In this document: positions 9,985-18,499 of the stretch, in pieces | Position numbering within the stretch: position 1 is the stretch's first letter | How the letters are laid out: every line of letters starts with the position of its first letter | Assembly: GCF_001696535.1 (NCBI RefSeq) | Contig: NZ_MBQE01000003.1 | Coordinates: 434,001-498,000 of the forward strand | Reading direction: 5' to 3' | Origin: Stappia indica | Lineage (GTDB): Bacteria; Pseudomonadota; Alphaproteobacteria; Rhizobiales; Stappiaceae | Length of the DNA stretch: 64,000 nucleotides | Notes under the pieces: model-generated | Told to the model about the DNA's origin: nothing | The model's input: the letters and a program-made list of their open reading frames with translations, nothing else | Database searches by the model: none | Made by a program: the position numbers and the translations under genes

Positions 9985-10701
9985 TCAGTCTCGGACGATC
10001 AGCGTCTCGATCCAGTCGATGGCGTCGCTCAAGGAGCCGGCGACATGGTCGGCATGCGGGGCGAGCACCTCTGCCCCGACGGTGCCGGTCGTGACCGCCA
10101 ACGTGCGGGTGCCGGCCGCCTGGCCGGCATGCATGTCGTGGAGGCTGTCGCCGACCATCACCACTTCCTGCGGGTCGAGGCCAAGGGCGGCACAAAAGCC
10201 CGACACCATGCCGGGAGACGGCTTCGCGCCGTGGCCGCTGTCGAAGCCGATCACCGCGGCAAAGCGCTGCGTCAGGCCGAGGGCGTCGAGCTGCGCCAGG
10301 GCGGAGGCTTCCGCGTCGTTGGTGGCGATGCCGAGCGCCAGCCCGTGGCCGGCGAGCCGGTCGAGCGCGGGCACCAGATCGTCGAAGGGCGACAGGTGCG
10401 GCAGGCTCATGGCGCCGATGCGGGCGTTGATGTCCTCGGCCAGCGCCTTGGGATCGGACAGCCCGAGGATTTCGGCGAAGGCGTCGGCGATATCGTCGTT
10501 GGAACCGGCGATCAGCACCGAGTCCGCCTCGAAGCGCACGGCCTCGAGGTTGAATCCGGCGGCGGCTGCCAGCCGCTCGGCCTTCAGCCGGTCGCCGGCG
10601 GCGAGCTCGCTCATCAAGGTGTGGAACGTCGGCGCCCAGGTGTCCTGGAAGTCGATCAGCGTGCCGTCCTTGTCGAACAGCACGGCGCGCACGGCGGCCA
10701 T
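9985..10701 (-). CDS. HAD-superfamily phosphatase, second of tandem pair
   Basis: A 238-residue haloacid-dehalogenase hydrolase. Motif I is VLFDKDGTLIDF, motif II LGIATNDAEASA, motif III the Lys in SGHGAKPSPGM, motif IV MVGDSLHDMHAGQAAG. All catalytic Asp residues are present, so it should be an active Mg2+-dependent phosphatase with an alpha-helical cap, of the phosphoglycolate phosphatase type. It starts only 2 bases after the stop of a clear paralogue (10704-11411), so the two are translated together. The substrate cannot be inferred. Confidence 0.85.
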   Translation of the reverse strand: MAAVRAVLFDKDGTLIDFQDTWAPTFHTLMSELAAGDRLKAERLAAAAGFNLEAVRFEADSVLIAGSNDDIADAFAEILGLSDPKALAEDINARIGAMSLPHLSPFDDLVPALDRLAGHGLALGIATNDAEASALAQLDALGLTQRFAAVIGFDSGHGAKPSPGMVSGFCAALGLDPQEVVMVGDSLHDMHAGQAAGTRTLAVTTGTVGAEVLAPHADHVAGSLSDAIDWIETLIVRD

Positions 10702-10703
10702 GG

Positions 10704-11411
10704 TCAGGCCGCCCTGCCGAGCGCCACGGGCAGCAGCTCGGACATGCGCTCGATCACCAGATCCGCTTCGCCGACGAGCCGCTCGCGCGGGATCGCACCC
10801 GTGGTGACGGCGATGCGCATCATGCCGGCGGCCTTCGCCGCATGCATGTCGTGCAGGCTGTCGCCGACCATGGCGATCTCGCCCGGCTCCAGGCCCAGAT
10901 GGCGGGCGAAGGCGAGAAGCTGGCCGGGCTCGGGCTTCGAGCCATGGCCGCTGTCGTAGCCGGCCAGGAAGGTGAAGGCCTCGCCGAGACCGAGCGCCTG
11001 CATCTGCTTGCGCGCGGACGCCTCGGTGCCGTTGGTGGCGATGCCGAGCGGCATGCCGTGGCCGTTCAGCGCGGTCAGCGTATCCACCACGCTGTCGAAC
11101 GGCGTAACGGTGCGGTCGCAATGCTCCAGCAGGATCGTCTCGATGCGCTCGAGCATCGCCTGCGGATCCGGTTCGCCGATCACCTCCGCCCAGCCGGCCG
11201 AATAGTCCTTGGGCGACTGCACCTTGAGGATCGACGGGCCGGTGAACCGCGCGGCCGCGACGTCGAACATGGCGAGCTCCTGCAGCGTCGCCAGAAGCGT
11301 TTCGTCGCCGCGCGCCAGATCCTTCAGCACCAGCGCGATGGCGGGGCCCCAGGTGCTGTCGAAGTCGGTCAGCGTTCCGTCGCGGTCGAACAATACGGCC
11401 TTGATGCGCAT
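10704..11411 (-). CDS. HAD-superfamily phosphatase, first of tandem pair
   Basis: A 235-residue HAD hydrolase and paralogue of the next gene. It has VLFDRDGTLTDF (motif I), LGIATNGTEASARKQ (motif II), SGHGSKPEPGQ (motif III Lys) and MVGDSLHDMHAAKAAG (motif IV). Family resemblance is to Gph-type small-molecule phosphatases. The shared blocks FDSGHGxKPxPG and VGDSLHDMHAxxAAG show a tandem duplication; the cap region (residues 40-100) has diverged much more than the core, suggesting different substrates. Confidence 0.85.
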   Translation of the reverse strand: MRIKAVLFDRDGTLTDFDSTWGPAIALVLKDLARGDETLLATLQELAMFDVAAARFTGPSILKVQSPKDYSAGWAEVIGEPDPQAMLERIETILLEHCDRTVTPFDSVVDTLTALNGHGMPLGIATNGTEASARKQMQALGLGEAFTFLAGYDSGHGSKPEPGQLLAFARHLGLEPGEIAMVGDSLHDMHAAKAAGMMRIAVTTGAIPRERLVGEADLVIERMSELLPVALGRAA

Positions 11412-11530
11412 TCAGGTCTCGTTCGGTGGGAGATGTCGGACGGGCCATGACCCGCGTTCCGCCGTCACATGCCATGTTCCCCGCCGCCCGTCAAAGGCGA
11501 TGGAGCGTGGCGAGGAGTTCGGGCCGCCGG

Positions 11531-12451
11531 TCAGGGCAGTTCCAGCCGGCTTGCCAGCGTCAGCGTCGGGCTTCCGCCAGGTGCGATGCCGACCAGCCCG
11601 CGTTCGATCAGCCATTCGACCTGCGCCAGTACCGAAAGGGCAGCCGCGCTGTGCAGCGAGCGGTCGACATCGGCATAGATCGTGGCGACCATTTCCGGGA
11701 TCGTCCGGTCCCCTGCGGTAAGCCGGTCGAGGATCGCCTTCTCCCGCGCTTGCCGGTGTGCGGCGAGCCCGGCCACATAGTTGGCAGGATCGGCGACCGC
11801 GCCGCCATGACCGGGCAGGTAGCTGGCGTCGTCGCGCTCCGAGAGCCGCGCTAGCGAGGCCATGTAGGCGCTCATCGAGCCGTCCGGCGGCGCAACGATC
11901 GATGTCGACCACGCCATGACATGGTCGGCGGAAAAGAGCACGCGGCCCTCGTCCAGTGCGAAGGCGAGGTGGTTGGCTGTATGGCCGGGCGTTTCCACCG
12001 CCGTCAGGGTCAGTCCGTCGGTGGTGATGCTGTCGCCGCCACGCAGCTCGCGGTCCGGTGAGTAGTCGGTATCTGCGCTTGTATCAAGCGGATTGGTCTC
12101 GCCCGGCAGCAGCGCGCGCGCTGCCCGGTGCGGACCGCAGCCGACCAGCGGCGCGCCGGTCATTTCCTTCATCAGCCTTGCGCCCGGCGAATGATCCACA
12201 TGGGTATGGGACACCAGGATCGCCGAGATGCGGCTTTCGCCGGCCGCTGCAATGAGCGCCCGCACATGATCGGGATCGGCCGGTCCGGGGTCGAGCACCG
12301 CCACCTCGTCGCGCCCGATCAGGTAGCTGTTCGTGCCATGCCAGGTGAAGGGGCCGCGATTGGGGGCGGTGAGGCGGCGTACCGCCGCTGAAATCTCGAC
12401 GACCTCGCCGTGGCGCGGGTCGAAGTCCCGATCATGTCGCAGGGAAACCAT
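11531..12451 (-). CDS. MBL-fold metallo-hydrolase (LACTB2-like)
   Basis: A 306-residue metallo-beta-lactamase-fold protein. Metal ligands are visible in LVSHTHVDHSPGA (HxHxDH), the His of ETPGHTANHLAF, the Asp of LFSADHVMAW and a late His in YLPGHGGAV. A C-terminal winged-helix-like tail (from about residue 225, DRLTAGDRTIPEMVATIYAD) matches the LACTB2-type arrangement. It is therefore a likely hydrolase of an ester, thioester or nucleic acid; substrate unknown. ATG 12451 was chosen over more upstream starts because conserved sequence begins soon after it. Confidence 0.85.
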   Translation of the reverse strand: MVSLRHDRDFDPRHGEVVEISAAVRRLTAPNRGPFTWHGTNSYLIGRDEVAVLDPGPADPDHVRALIAAAGESRISAILVSHTHVDHSPGARLMKEMTGAPLVGCGPHRAARALLPGETNPLDTSADTDYSPDRELRGGDSITTDGLTLTAVETPGHTANHLAFALDEGRVLFSADHVMAWSTSIVAPPDGSMSAYMASLARLSERDDASYLPGHGGAVADPANYVAGLAAHRQAREKAILDRLTAGDRTIPEMVATIYADVDRSLHSAAALSVLAQVEWLIERGLVGIAPGGSPTLTLASRLELP

Positions 12452-12789
12452 AGCTTTTGGGGATCCGTTTCTCGTTTTCGCTTTTGCCCATGGGGAAAAA
12501 GTCGTGCCTGGCAAGTGCGCGGGGTGCTCGTCGATTGCTTCGCAGCCGGCTAATCTTTCGGTTGAAAGATCATTTCTCCACCCATAACGTCAGTTCTGCA
12601 TGCGAGGGGCGGTGTTGCTGGATATTGGCCGCGCGGGGAGCTGTCCTGCTCCGGTCGCGCCGGCTGATGTCCCACCCTTCCGTGTCACACTAACGTTGTC
12701 AAACTGACCTATGGCCGAGCGAGCGATGCGGGGAGGAGACCCGCCATTCCGTCGCCGCTCGCAAGACCAATGAAACGGAGAGGTCCGAC
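12452..12789. other. Divergent intergenic region with one dyad
   Basis: This 338-base region separates the MBL-fold gene from the binding-protein gene of the ABC importer and must hold both promoters. I see no coding frame. A perfect 7-bp inverted repeat, ATCTTTC and GAAAGAT with a 4-base loop, lies at 12553-12570 and could be an operator. The last 20 bases contain GGAGAGG, the ribosome binding site for the binding-protein gene. Confidence 0.55.
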
Positions 12790-13908
12790 ATGTCCATTTC
12801 CCGCCGTTCGGTGCTCAAGGGCTCCGCAGCTGCCTCGACCCTGCTTGCCGCCCCGGCCATCCTGAAGGCCGGCGACGCGCTGGCCTCGTCCGGCCAAGTC
12901 AACGTCTTCGCCTGGGGCGACTATATCCAGCAGAACATGATCGACAAGTTCGAGGGCGACACCGGCATCAAGGTGAACCTGTCGACCTACGGCTCCAACG
13001 ACGAGGCCGAGCAGAAGCTGCGCGCCGCCGGCGGCAAGGGCTTCGACGTGATCTTCCCGTCGATCACCAACGGCAACAACTACTATCCGGACGGCCTGCT
13101 GCAGCCGGTCGACGAGAGCAAGCTCGCCCTCGACAACCTGATTCCCTCCATGCTGCGCGACAGCGTCCAGCTCGGCGGCACCTATCGCGGCAAGCGCATG
13201 CTGCTGCCGTTCAACTGGGGCACCGAGGCGATCACCCTCGACAGCAGCCAGTTCAACGCCGACGACGTCTCCTACGGCACGATGTGGTCGCCGGAAGCTG
13301 CCGGCAAGGCCGCCTTCCGCCAGAAGTCGGTGATCATGGGTGTCGGCCTCTATCTCGACGCCACCGGCGAGGTGAAGTCGAACCGCATGCTCGACGTCTA
13401 CAAGACCGAGGAAGACGCCCGCCGCGTGTGGGACGCCTGCGCCAAGTTCATCATCGACCGCAAGGCCAACATCGCCGCGTTCTGGAACAACGCCACCGAG
13501 GCGACCAACGCGTTCAAGCAGGCCGGCGCGACCATCGGCCAGACCTGGGACACCACCGGTCTCCTGCTGAACCGCGAAGACGCCAAGTGGAAGTACCGCA
13601 TGCCCAAGGAAGGCGGCATCACCTGGATGGACTCCATGGGCATTCCGTCGGGCTCGGAAAACCTGGAACAGGCCTACGCCTTCCTCAACGCCATGCTGGA
13701 TCCGAAGATGGCTGGCCTGCTGGCCGGCAACACCGGTTACAACTCGGCCGTTTCCGGCGCGGCCGAGTATGCGGGCGACAACTACAAGGCCCAGTTCGCC
13801 GACGTCTACAATGCCGAGAACCTCGCCAACCTGTGGTGGTGGCAGGCCGACACGCCGTGGTTTGCCACGCTGCGTGAGGAGTATGTGGACAAGATCACCA
13901 ACGCCTGA
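12790..13908 (+). CDS. Polyamine-type ABC transporter substrate-binding protein (Tat signal)
   Basis: A 372-residue periplasmic binding protein related to PotD/PotF. The N-terminus has a twin-arginine motif, SRRSVLKG, at residues 4-11, followed by a hydrophobic stretch and AGDALA, so export by the Tat pathway is likely. The mature part opens with VNVFAWGDYIQQNMIDKFE and includes GKGFDVIFPSITN and MDSMGIPSGSENLEQAYAFLN, typical of family 1 binding proteins for spermidine/putrescine. A terminator hairpin separates it from the ATPase gene, so its mRNA is probably more abundant than that of the rest of the operon. Which polyamine or opine it binds is not determined. Confidence 0.88.
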   Translation: MSISRRSVLKGSAAASTLLAAPAILKAGDALASSGQVNVFAWGDYIQQNMIDKFEGDTGIKVNLSTYGSNDEAEQKLRAAGGKGFDVIFPSITNGNNYYPDGLLQPVDESKLALDNLIPSMLRDSVQLGGTYRGKRMLLPFNWGTEAITLDSSQFNADDVSYGTMWSPEAAGKAAFRQKSVIMGVGLYLDATGEVKSNRMLDVYKTEEDARRVWDACAKFIIDRKANIAAFWNNATEATNAFKQAGATIGQTWDTTGLLLNREDAKWKYRMPKEGGITWMDSMGIPSGSENLEQAYAFLNAMLDPKMAGLLAGNTGYNSAVSGAAEYAGDNYKAQFADVYNAENLANLWWWQADTPWFATLREEYVDKITNA

Positions 13909-13922
13909 GGCGTTTGAATCTC

Positions 13923-13956
13923 GCGGATCGCGGCCTTGTGCTGCGATCCGCTTTTT
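13923..13956 (+). terminator. Hairpin terminator/attenuator after binding-protein gene
   Basis: A perfect 9-bp stem, GCGGATCGC with GCGATCCGC, encloses an 11-base loop and is followed directly by five T residues. It lies 15 bases after the stop of the binding-protein gene and before the ATPase gene. Such partial terminators are a common way to express a binding protein in excess over its membrane complex. Confidence 0.8.
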
Positions 13957-14007
13957 GTTTCCGGTCGCGCGCTTTCGGGGCCGGGCCACGTGCCAGACGA
14001 GGGGCCA

Positions 14008-15105
14008 ATGCACGGACAAGACGTCGTCCTCGACGGGGTGTCGATGGGCTTCGGCGATTTCACCGCCGTTCAACCGACCGACCTGACGATCAATGCCGGG
14101 GAGTTCTTCTCCATTCTCGGTCCCTCGGGCTGCGGAAAGACCACCATCCTGCGGATGATTTCCGGGTTTCTCGACCCGACCGCGGGCGACGTGCGGATCG
14201 GCGGGAAGAGCATGGCCGGCATCCGCCCCAATGCCCGTCCGACTGCGCTGATCTTCCAGAACCTTGCGCTCTTTCCCTTGATGAGCGTTTGGGAAAACGT
14301 TGCCTTCGGCCTCGAGGCGCGGGGCGTGCCGAAGAAGGTGCGCCGCGAACGCGCCGAGGAACTGCTGGCCATGGTCGCACTGACCGGCCAGGGCGAGAAG
14401 AAGCCGACCGAGCTGTCCGGCGGTCAGCGCCAGCGCGTCGCCATCGCCAGGGCGCTTGCGGTCGAGCCGGCCGTGCTGCTGCTCGACGAGCCGCTCTCCG
14501 CCCTCGATCTCAAGCTTCGCCAGCACATGCGCAGCGAGCTCAAGGACCTGCAGCGCAAGACCGGCGTCACCTTCATCTACATCACCCACGACCAGGGCGA
14601 GGCCCTGACCATGTCCGACCGCGTGGCGGTGATGAACCGCGGTGTGGTCGAGCAGGTCGCCACGTCCGACGAGATCTACAACCTGCCGGCAACTCCTTTC
14701 GTCGCGAGCTTCGTCGGCGAGCAGAACGTCTTCCGCGGCCGCCTGTCCGGAGTGGACGGTGAGGTCGCGCGCGTCGACACGCCCCAGGGCGAGATGCTCG
14801 CCCGCCTGCGCGGCAAGGCCGGTGTCGGCGACGAGGTCATGATCTTCGTGCGCCCCGAGCGGATGGGGCTGGGTACGGCCGGCGCCGGCACCGAGCCTCG
14901 CAACCGGCTGCGCGCCACCATCGAGCGCCGCGACCTTGAAGGGCCTTTCGTCAACCTGCATTGCCGGGCCGGCGATGCCCCGGTGACGGTGCATCTGCCG
15001 AACTCCGGCGACGCGGCGTCCTCGCTCGCGTCCGGCGAGACGGATCTGGGCTTCCGCCCCACCGATGCGATCGTCATGCCAGTCGGGGAGCTTGCCCGTG
15101 AATAG
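14008..15105 (+). CDS. ABC transporter ATP-binding protein, PotA-like
   Basis: A 365-residue ATPase. Walker A is GPSGCGKTT, the Q-loop is in IFQNLALFP, the signature is LSGGQRQRVAIARAL, Walker B is VLLLDEPLSALD and the switch His is in ITHDQGEA. The C-terminal 120 residues form the TOBE-type regulatory domain of polyamine/iron importers (VMIFVRPERM). The ATG at 14008 follows GACGAGGGG; an in-frame GTG at 13990 is possible. The downstream permease GTG overlaps its stop by 8 bases, so the proteins are made in a coupled manner. Confidence 0.92.
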   Translation: MHGQDVVLDGVSMGFGDFTAVQPTDLTINAGEFFSILGPSGCGKTTILRMISGFLDPTAGDVRIGGKSMAGIRPNARPTALIFQNLALFPLMSVWENVAFGLEARGVPKKVRRERAEELLAMVALTGQGEKKPTELSGGQRQRVAIARALAVEPAVLLLDEPLSALDLKLRQHMRSELKDLQRKTGVTFIYITHDQGEALTMSDRVAVMNRGVVEQVATSDEIYNLPATPFVASFVGEQNVFRGRLSGVDGEVARVDTPQGEMLARLRGKAGVGDEVMIFVRPERMGLGTAGAGTEPRNRLRATIERRDLEGPFVNLHCRAGDAPVTVHLPNSGDAASSLASGETDLGFRPTDAIVMPVGELARE

Positions 15106-16399
15106 TCTGGTCAAGAGCTACGGCAAGGGCCTGACCGGGATCTTCCTGGCGCTGACCGCCGTGTGGATCGCCATGCTGATCGTGTTGCCGCAGGCCCGCA
15201 TGATCGAGCGCGCCTTTACCTATGTCGACCGGTCGGGCGATGCGGCCAACCTGTCGCTCGAGATCGACCGCGCCTATACCCGCGTCTTCGACATCGATAT
15301 CGATCTGCGGGATCTCAAGGGCCAGCTCGCGGCCGACGAGGCAAGCGATGCGGCACCGTCCGGTGGGTTGCCGACGCCTTCGCTCACGCCCTCGCCTTCG
15401 CTTACGCCGTCCCCCTCGTTGACGCCCTCGCTGCCCGCGGCACCCAGCCCGTCGCTCTCCGCGCCCTCGCTGTCAACGCCCTCTCCGGCAACCCCCACGC
15501 CAGGCGTTGCTCCGAGCCCCTTCGCCCCGCCGCAGGAAACCTTGCCGCGCGAGGAGATCGAGGCGCGCATCGCTGCCCTGGAGGAGGAGAAGGCCGGTCT
15601 TCAGGCCCGCATCGCCGAACTGGAAGTGCAGGAGGCCGAGCTGACCTCGACCGCCGGCATCACCGAGAGCTACTCGGCGAAGAACTTCACCAACATGAGC
15701 GAGCTGCACTTCCGCATCTTTCTCTCGACCATCGTCTACGCGCTCTGCGTGACGCTGCTGTCCTTCGTCGTGTGCTACCCGGTCGCCTACGCCGCCGCGA
15801 CGGCCAAGAGCGCCAACAAGGTGGCGCTGATGATGCTCGGCCTGGTCATTCCCTACGCGATCAACGAGCTGCTGCGCATCTTTTCCTGGGTGATGATCCT
15901 GGAGAAGCAGGGCATTCTCAACGGCGTCCTTGATGCCATCGGCCTGATCGACATGCAGGCGGGCGAGGGCGTGCGCTTCGTCGCCTCCAACGGCGCCGTG
16001 TTCACGGTGATGGTCTACGCCTATGTGCTCTTCATGGTGTTCCCGATCTACAACACCATCGACACGCTGGACAAAAACCAGATCGAGGCGGCGCGCGATC
16101 TCGGCAGCTCCACCTGGCGGATCCACTGGCGCGTCGTGCTGCCCCATGCCAAGCCGGGCATCGCCGTCGGCGCGATCATGACCTTCATGCTGTCCGCCGG
16201 CTCCATCGCCGTGCCGGAGATCGTCGGCCGCGGCCTGCATCCCGACTGGTTCGCGCAGGTGATCTACCGCCGCTTCTTCGAGGCGGGCTCGTGGAACGAG
16301 GGCGCGGCCTATTCGCTGGCGCTGCTCGTTGCCTGCATCGTCTTCATTCTCATCAACATGGCCGTCTTCCGCGTCGGTATCAGGGACATCGCGAAATGA
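15098..16399 (+). CDS. ABC transporter permease, PotB-like, with Pro/Ser/Thr insert
   Basis: A 433-residue permease, longer than the usual 280-300. The GTG start at 15098 overlaps the ATPase gene. One helix (residues 12-30) is followed by a large predicted periplasmic segment: residues 86-150 are a degenerate repeat of Pro, Ser, Thr and Leu (units such as SLTPSP), and residues 151-182 (REEIEARIAALEEEKAGLQA) are a coiled coil. Standard permease sequence resumes at FRIFLSTIVYALCV, and the coupling helix loop is EAARDLGSSTWRIHWRVVLP. The stop overlaps the next permease start (ATGA). It should form the membrane channel with the following gene. The insert is not part of the known PotB fold. Confidence 0.9.
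   Translation: MNSLVKSYGKGLTGIFLALTAVWIAMLIVLPQARMIERAFTYVDRSGDAANLSLEIDRAYTRVFDIDIDLRDLKGQLAADEASDAAPSGGLPTPSLTPSPSLTPSPSLTPSLPAAPSPSLSAPSLSTPSPATPTPGVAPSPFAPPQETLPREEIEARIAALEEEKAGLQARIAELEVQEAELTSTAGITESYSAKNFTNMSELHFRIFLSTIVYALCVTLLSFVVCYPVAYAAATAKSANKVALMMLGLVIPYAINELLRIFSWVMILEKQGILNGVLDAIGLIDMQAGEGVRFVASNGAVFTVMVYAYVLFMVFPIYNTIDTLDKNQIEAARDLGSSTWRIHWRVVLPHAKPGIAVGAIMTFMLSAGSIAVPEIVGRGLHPDWFAQVIYRRFFEAGSWNEGAAYSLALLVACIVFILINMAVFRVGIRDIAK
15355..15530 (+). repeat. Low-complexity Pro/Ser/Thr-coding repeat inside permease
   Basis: Degenerate tandem units related to CTCACGCCCTCGCCTTCG occur repeatedly here, encoding SLTPSP-like hexapeptides between the first helix and the coiled coil of the permease. 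The reading frame is kept throughout. Such tracts change copy number easily by slippage, so unit number may vary between strains. Confidence 0.75.
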
Positions 16400-17241
16400 C
16401 CGTCGCCACCGCAGAACGCGCCGCTGGCGGCGTGGCGCCGCGCCGTCGCCGGACCAGGGACTGGTCGGACGCGGTGCTGTCCGGCTACCTGCTGCTGTTC
16501 TTCGCCTACATGTTCCTGCCGTTGATGTTCATGGTCGCGGCCGCGTTCAACGCCAATCCGACGCCGTCCGTCACCGACTGGCAGGGCTTCACGCTGAAAT
16601 GGTTCGAGGAACTGCCGCAGGACGCACGCTTCGTGCAGGGCCTGTTGCATTCGCTGGCGATTGCCGGCGGCGTCATCGTCATCTCGATCCCGCTCGGCCT
16701 TGCAGGAGCGCTGATCCTGACGCGGCTGCAGTCGCGCGCCTCGACGCTGCTCTATACCGTGCTGGTCTCGCCGATCCTCACGCCCGGCATCGTGCTCGGC
16801 GCCACCACCATGATCTTCTGGCGCGATGCCTTCGGGATGGAGGCGGGGCTCTTCACCGCGGCCATCGCGCAAGCGGCCTTCATCGCGTCCTACTGCATGC
16901 TGATGTTCATGGCGCGCCTGCAGCGTCAGGACCGCGCGCTGGAAGAGGCGGCCCTCGACCTCGGCGCGTCCTCGGTCTTCGTGTTCCGCCGCATCACGCT
17001 GCCGTTCCTGATGCCGACCGTCCTGACCGCCGCCCTGATCTCGTTCCTGCAGTCGATCGAGAACTACAACACGACGTTCTTCGCGATCGGCTCCAGCTGG
17101 ACGCTCGTCACCGAGATCGGCGCGCGCATGCGCTTCGGCCTGTCGCCGATGATCAACGTGATCGGCGTGATCTTCGTCGTCATCACCGTTGCCGCGGCGA
17201 CAGCTTGGGTGCTGGCCAAGCGGCGCTCGGGCAATGGTTGA
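16396..17241 (+). CDS. ABC transporter permease, PotC-like
   Basis: A 281-residue inner-membrane permease with about six helices. The EAA loop is ALEEAALDLGASSVFVFRRITLP, the contact for the ATPase. It begins at the ATGA overlap with the preceding permease and is the last gene of the binding protein-ATPase-permease-permease operon. Its length is normal, in contrast to its partner. It should form a heterodimeric channel with the PotB-like subunit for uptake of a polyamine-like compound. Confidence 0.92.
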   Translation: MTVATAERAAGGVAPRRRRTRDWSDAVLSGYLLLFFAYMFLPLMFMVAAAFNANPTPSVTDWQGFTLKWFEELPQDARFVQGLLHSLAIAGGVIVISIPLGLAGALILTRLQSRASTLLYTVLVSPILTPGIVLGATTMIFWRDAFGMEAGLFTAAIAQAAFIASYCMLMFMARLQRQDRALEEAALDLGASSVFVFRRITLPFLMPTVLTAALISFLQSIENYNTTFFAIGSSWTLVTEIGARMRFGLSPMINVIGVIFVVITVAAATAWVLAKRRSGNG

Positions 17242-17304
17242 CGCATCGGCCGGTCGACTGCGACCCTGAGGTCCTTTCTTCCGGCGATTCATTCGGGAGC
17301 TGAC

Positions 17305-17790
17305 ATGTCCGACAGGGACGGGCCCATCGTCTTCGAACGCACGCTTCCGCTGGCACGCGAAGCGGCCTTCGATCTTCTGGTCGACCGTATCGGCGAATGG
17401 TGGCCGCACGAGTACACGTTCTCGCGCGATCCCGCGGCCGATCTCTCCATCGAGCCCGTCGCGGGCGGCGCCTGCACCGAGCGGATGCCCGGCGGCACTC
17501 GCATCGTGTGGGGTACGGTCCTGTCCATCGAGCGCCCGCTCTACGTACGCCTGGCCTGGCAGATTTCGTTCGATCGCAAGCCGGTGCCGGATCCTGCCGC
17601 GGCCAGCCGCGTGATGATCGAATTCCGCCAGATGGCAGACGGCACCCGCATCGAGCTCACCCATGGCGACTTCCTGCGCCATGGCGAGGACGGCATCGCC
17701 TATCGCGAGGCGATGGCGTCTGCACAAGGCTGGCCTACCTGTCTCGAGGCGCTGGAGGCGGCCGCGAGGGTCCGCCCGGCGCGGCGATGA
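17305..17790 (+). CDS. SRPBCC (AHSA1-type) domain protein
   Basis: A 161-residue START-like protein. It opens with PIVFERTLPLAREAAFDLLVD, then GEWWPHEYTFSRDP and GTRIVWGTVLSIERP, and ends with THGDFLRHGEDGIAYREAM and a C-terminal helix, the pattern of SRPBCC/AHSA1 ligand-binding proteins. GAGCTGACATG places the start at 17305. The next gene starts within its stop codon (ATGA), so both are translationally coupled. The ligand is unknown. Confidence 0.82.
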   Translation: MSDRDGPIVFERTLPLAREAAFDLLVDRIGEWWPHEYTFSRDPAADLSIEPVAGGACTERMPGGTRIVWGTVLSIERPLYVRLAWQISFDRKPVPDPAAASRVMIEFRQMADGTRIELTHGDFLRHGEDGIAYREAMASAQGWPTCLEALEAAARVRPARR

Positions 17791-18497
17791 AGCTCTCCTT
17801 CCGCTGCTTGCAGGAGCTGGCCGGCCATGTGCCGGAACCGGTTCCAGCGCGCGCCAGCCTCCCGGAGTGGCTGAAGGCAGCGCCCTCGCTCGTTGCCAGC
17901 GAGGTTCTGGGCGGGGCGGAGGTGCGCACGTTCAAGCATTGCCCGCCGCTGATCGACGCCTTGGCCCAAGGGGTGATGTTCCGCCTTGCTGCCGATCTCG
18001 ACATTGCGGGCGGCGAGATCTCATGGGACTGGTCGCCGCCGGTCACCGAGACTGCGCGCCAGACGCGCTCGCCCGTCGGCCTGCATGTGCCGGAACAGGC
18101 GCAAGGGCTGCCTTTCGGGCTTCCCGATGGGCAGTTCGTGCTCAAGTTCACCAACTTCTGGACCGTCGAGGCGCCGGAAGGCGTGTCTCTGCTCTTCACC
18201 CATCCGCTCAACCGCGAGGATCTGCCGTTCCGCACGCTGGCCGGCCTTGTCGATTGCGACCGCTATCGCGACGGCTTCGTCCATTTCCCGGCCATCTGGC
18301 AGGATGCGGACTTCTCGGGGCGCCTGCCGGCCGGCACGCCGGTCGCGCAGGCCTTTCCGATCCGCCGGGAGGTGCTGGAGCTGGACATCCGCGCGATGGA
18401 CAGGGGCGAACTCGCCCGGCATCTCAAGGTGCAGGACGGCCTGCAGCAGGACCCGGGGCTTTACCGGAAGAGCTTTCGCGCGCCGCGCGGGCGGTAG
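17787..18497 (+). CDS. Uncharacterised protein coupled to SRPBCC gene
   Basis: A 236-residue soluble protein whose ATG overlaps the stop of the SRPBCC gene. Notable segments are SLPEWLKAAPS, VRTFKHCPPLIDALAQG, GGEISWDWSPP, FKFTNFWTVEAPEG-like (KFTNFWTVEAPEG) and LLFTHPLNREDLPFRT. The pattern 'PEWLK...FKHCPP' also appears in uncharacterised proteins from bacteria and large viruses that are annotated only as DUF proteins; I cannot name the family with certainty. There is no signal peptide or membrane helix. It ends 2 bases before a convergent TPR gene. Confidence 0.7.
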   Translation: MKLSFRCLQELAGHVPEPVPARASLPEWLKAAPSLVASEVLGGAEVRTFKHCPPLIDALAQGVMFRLAADLDIAGGEISWDWSPPVTETARQTRSPVGLHVPEQAQGLPFGLPDGQFVLKFTNFWTVEAPEGVSLLFTHPLNREDLPFRTLAGLVDCDRYRDGFVHFPAIWQDADFSGRLPAGTPVAQAFPIRREVLELDIRAMDRGELARHLKVQDGLQQDPGLYRKSFRAPRGR

Positions 18498-18499
18498 CT

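Noticed and set aside
15355-15530. CRISPR array or mobile repeat
   Set aside because: The repeats are degenerate, in frame and inside a permease gene, with no spacers.
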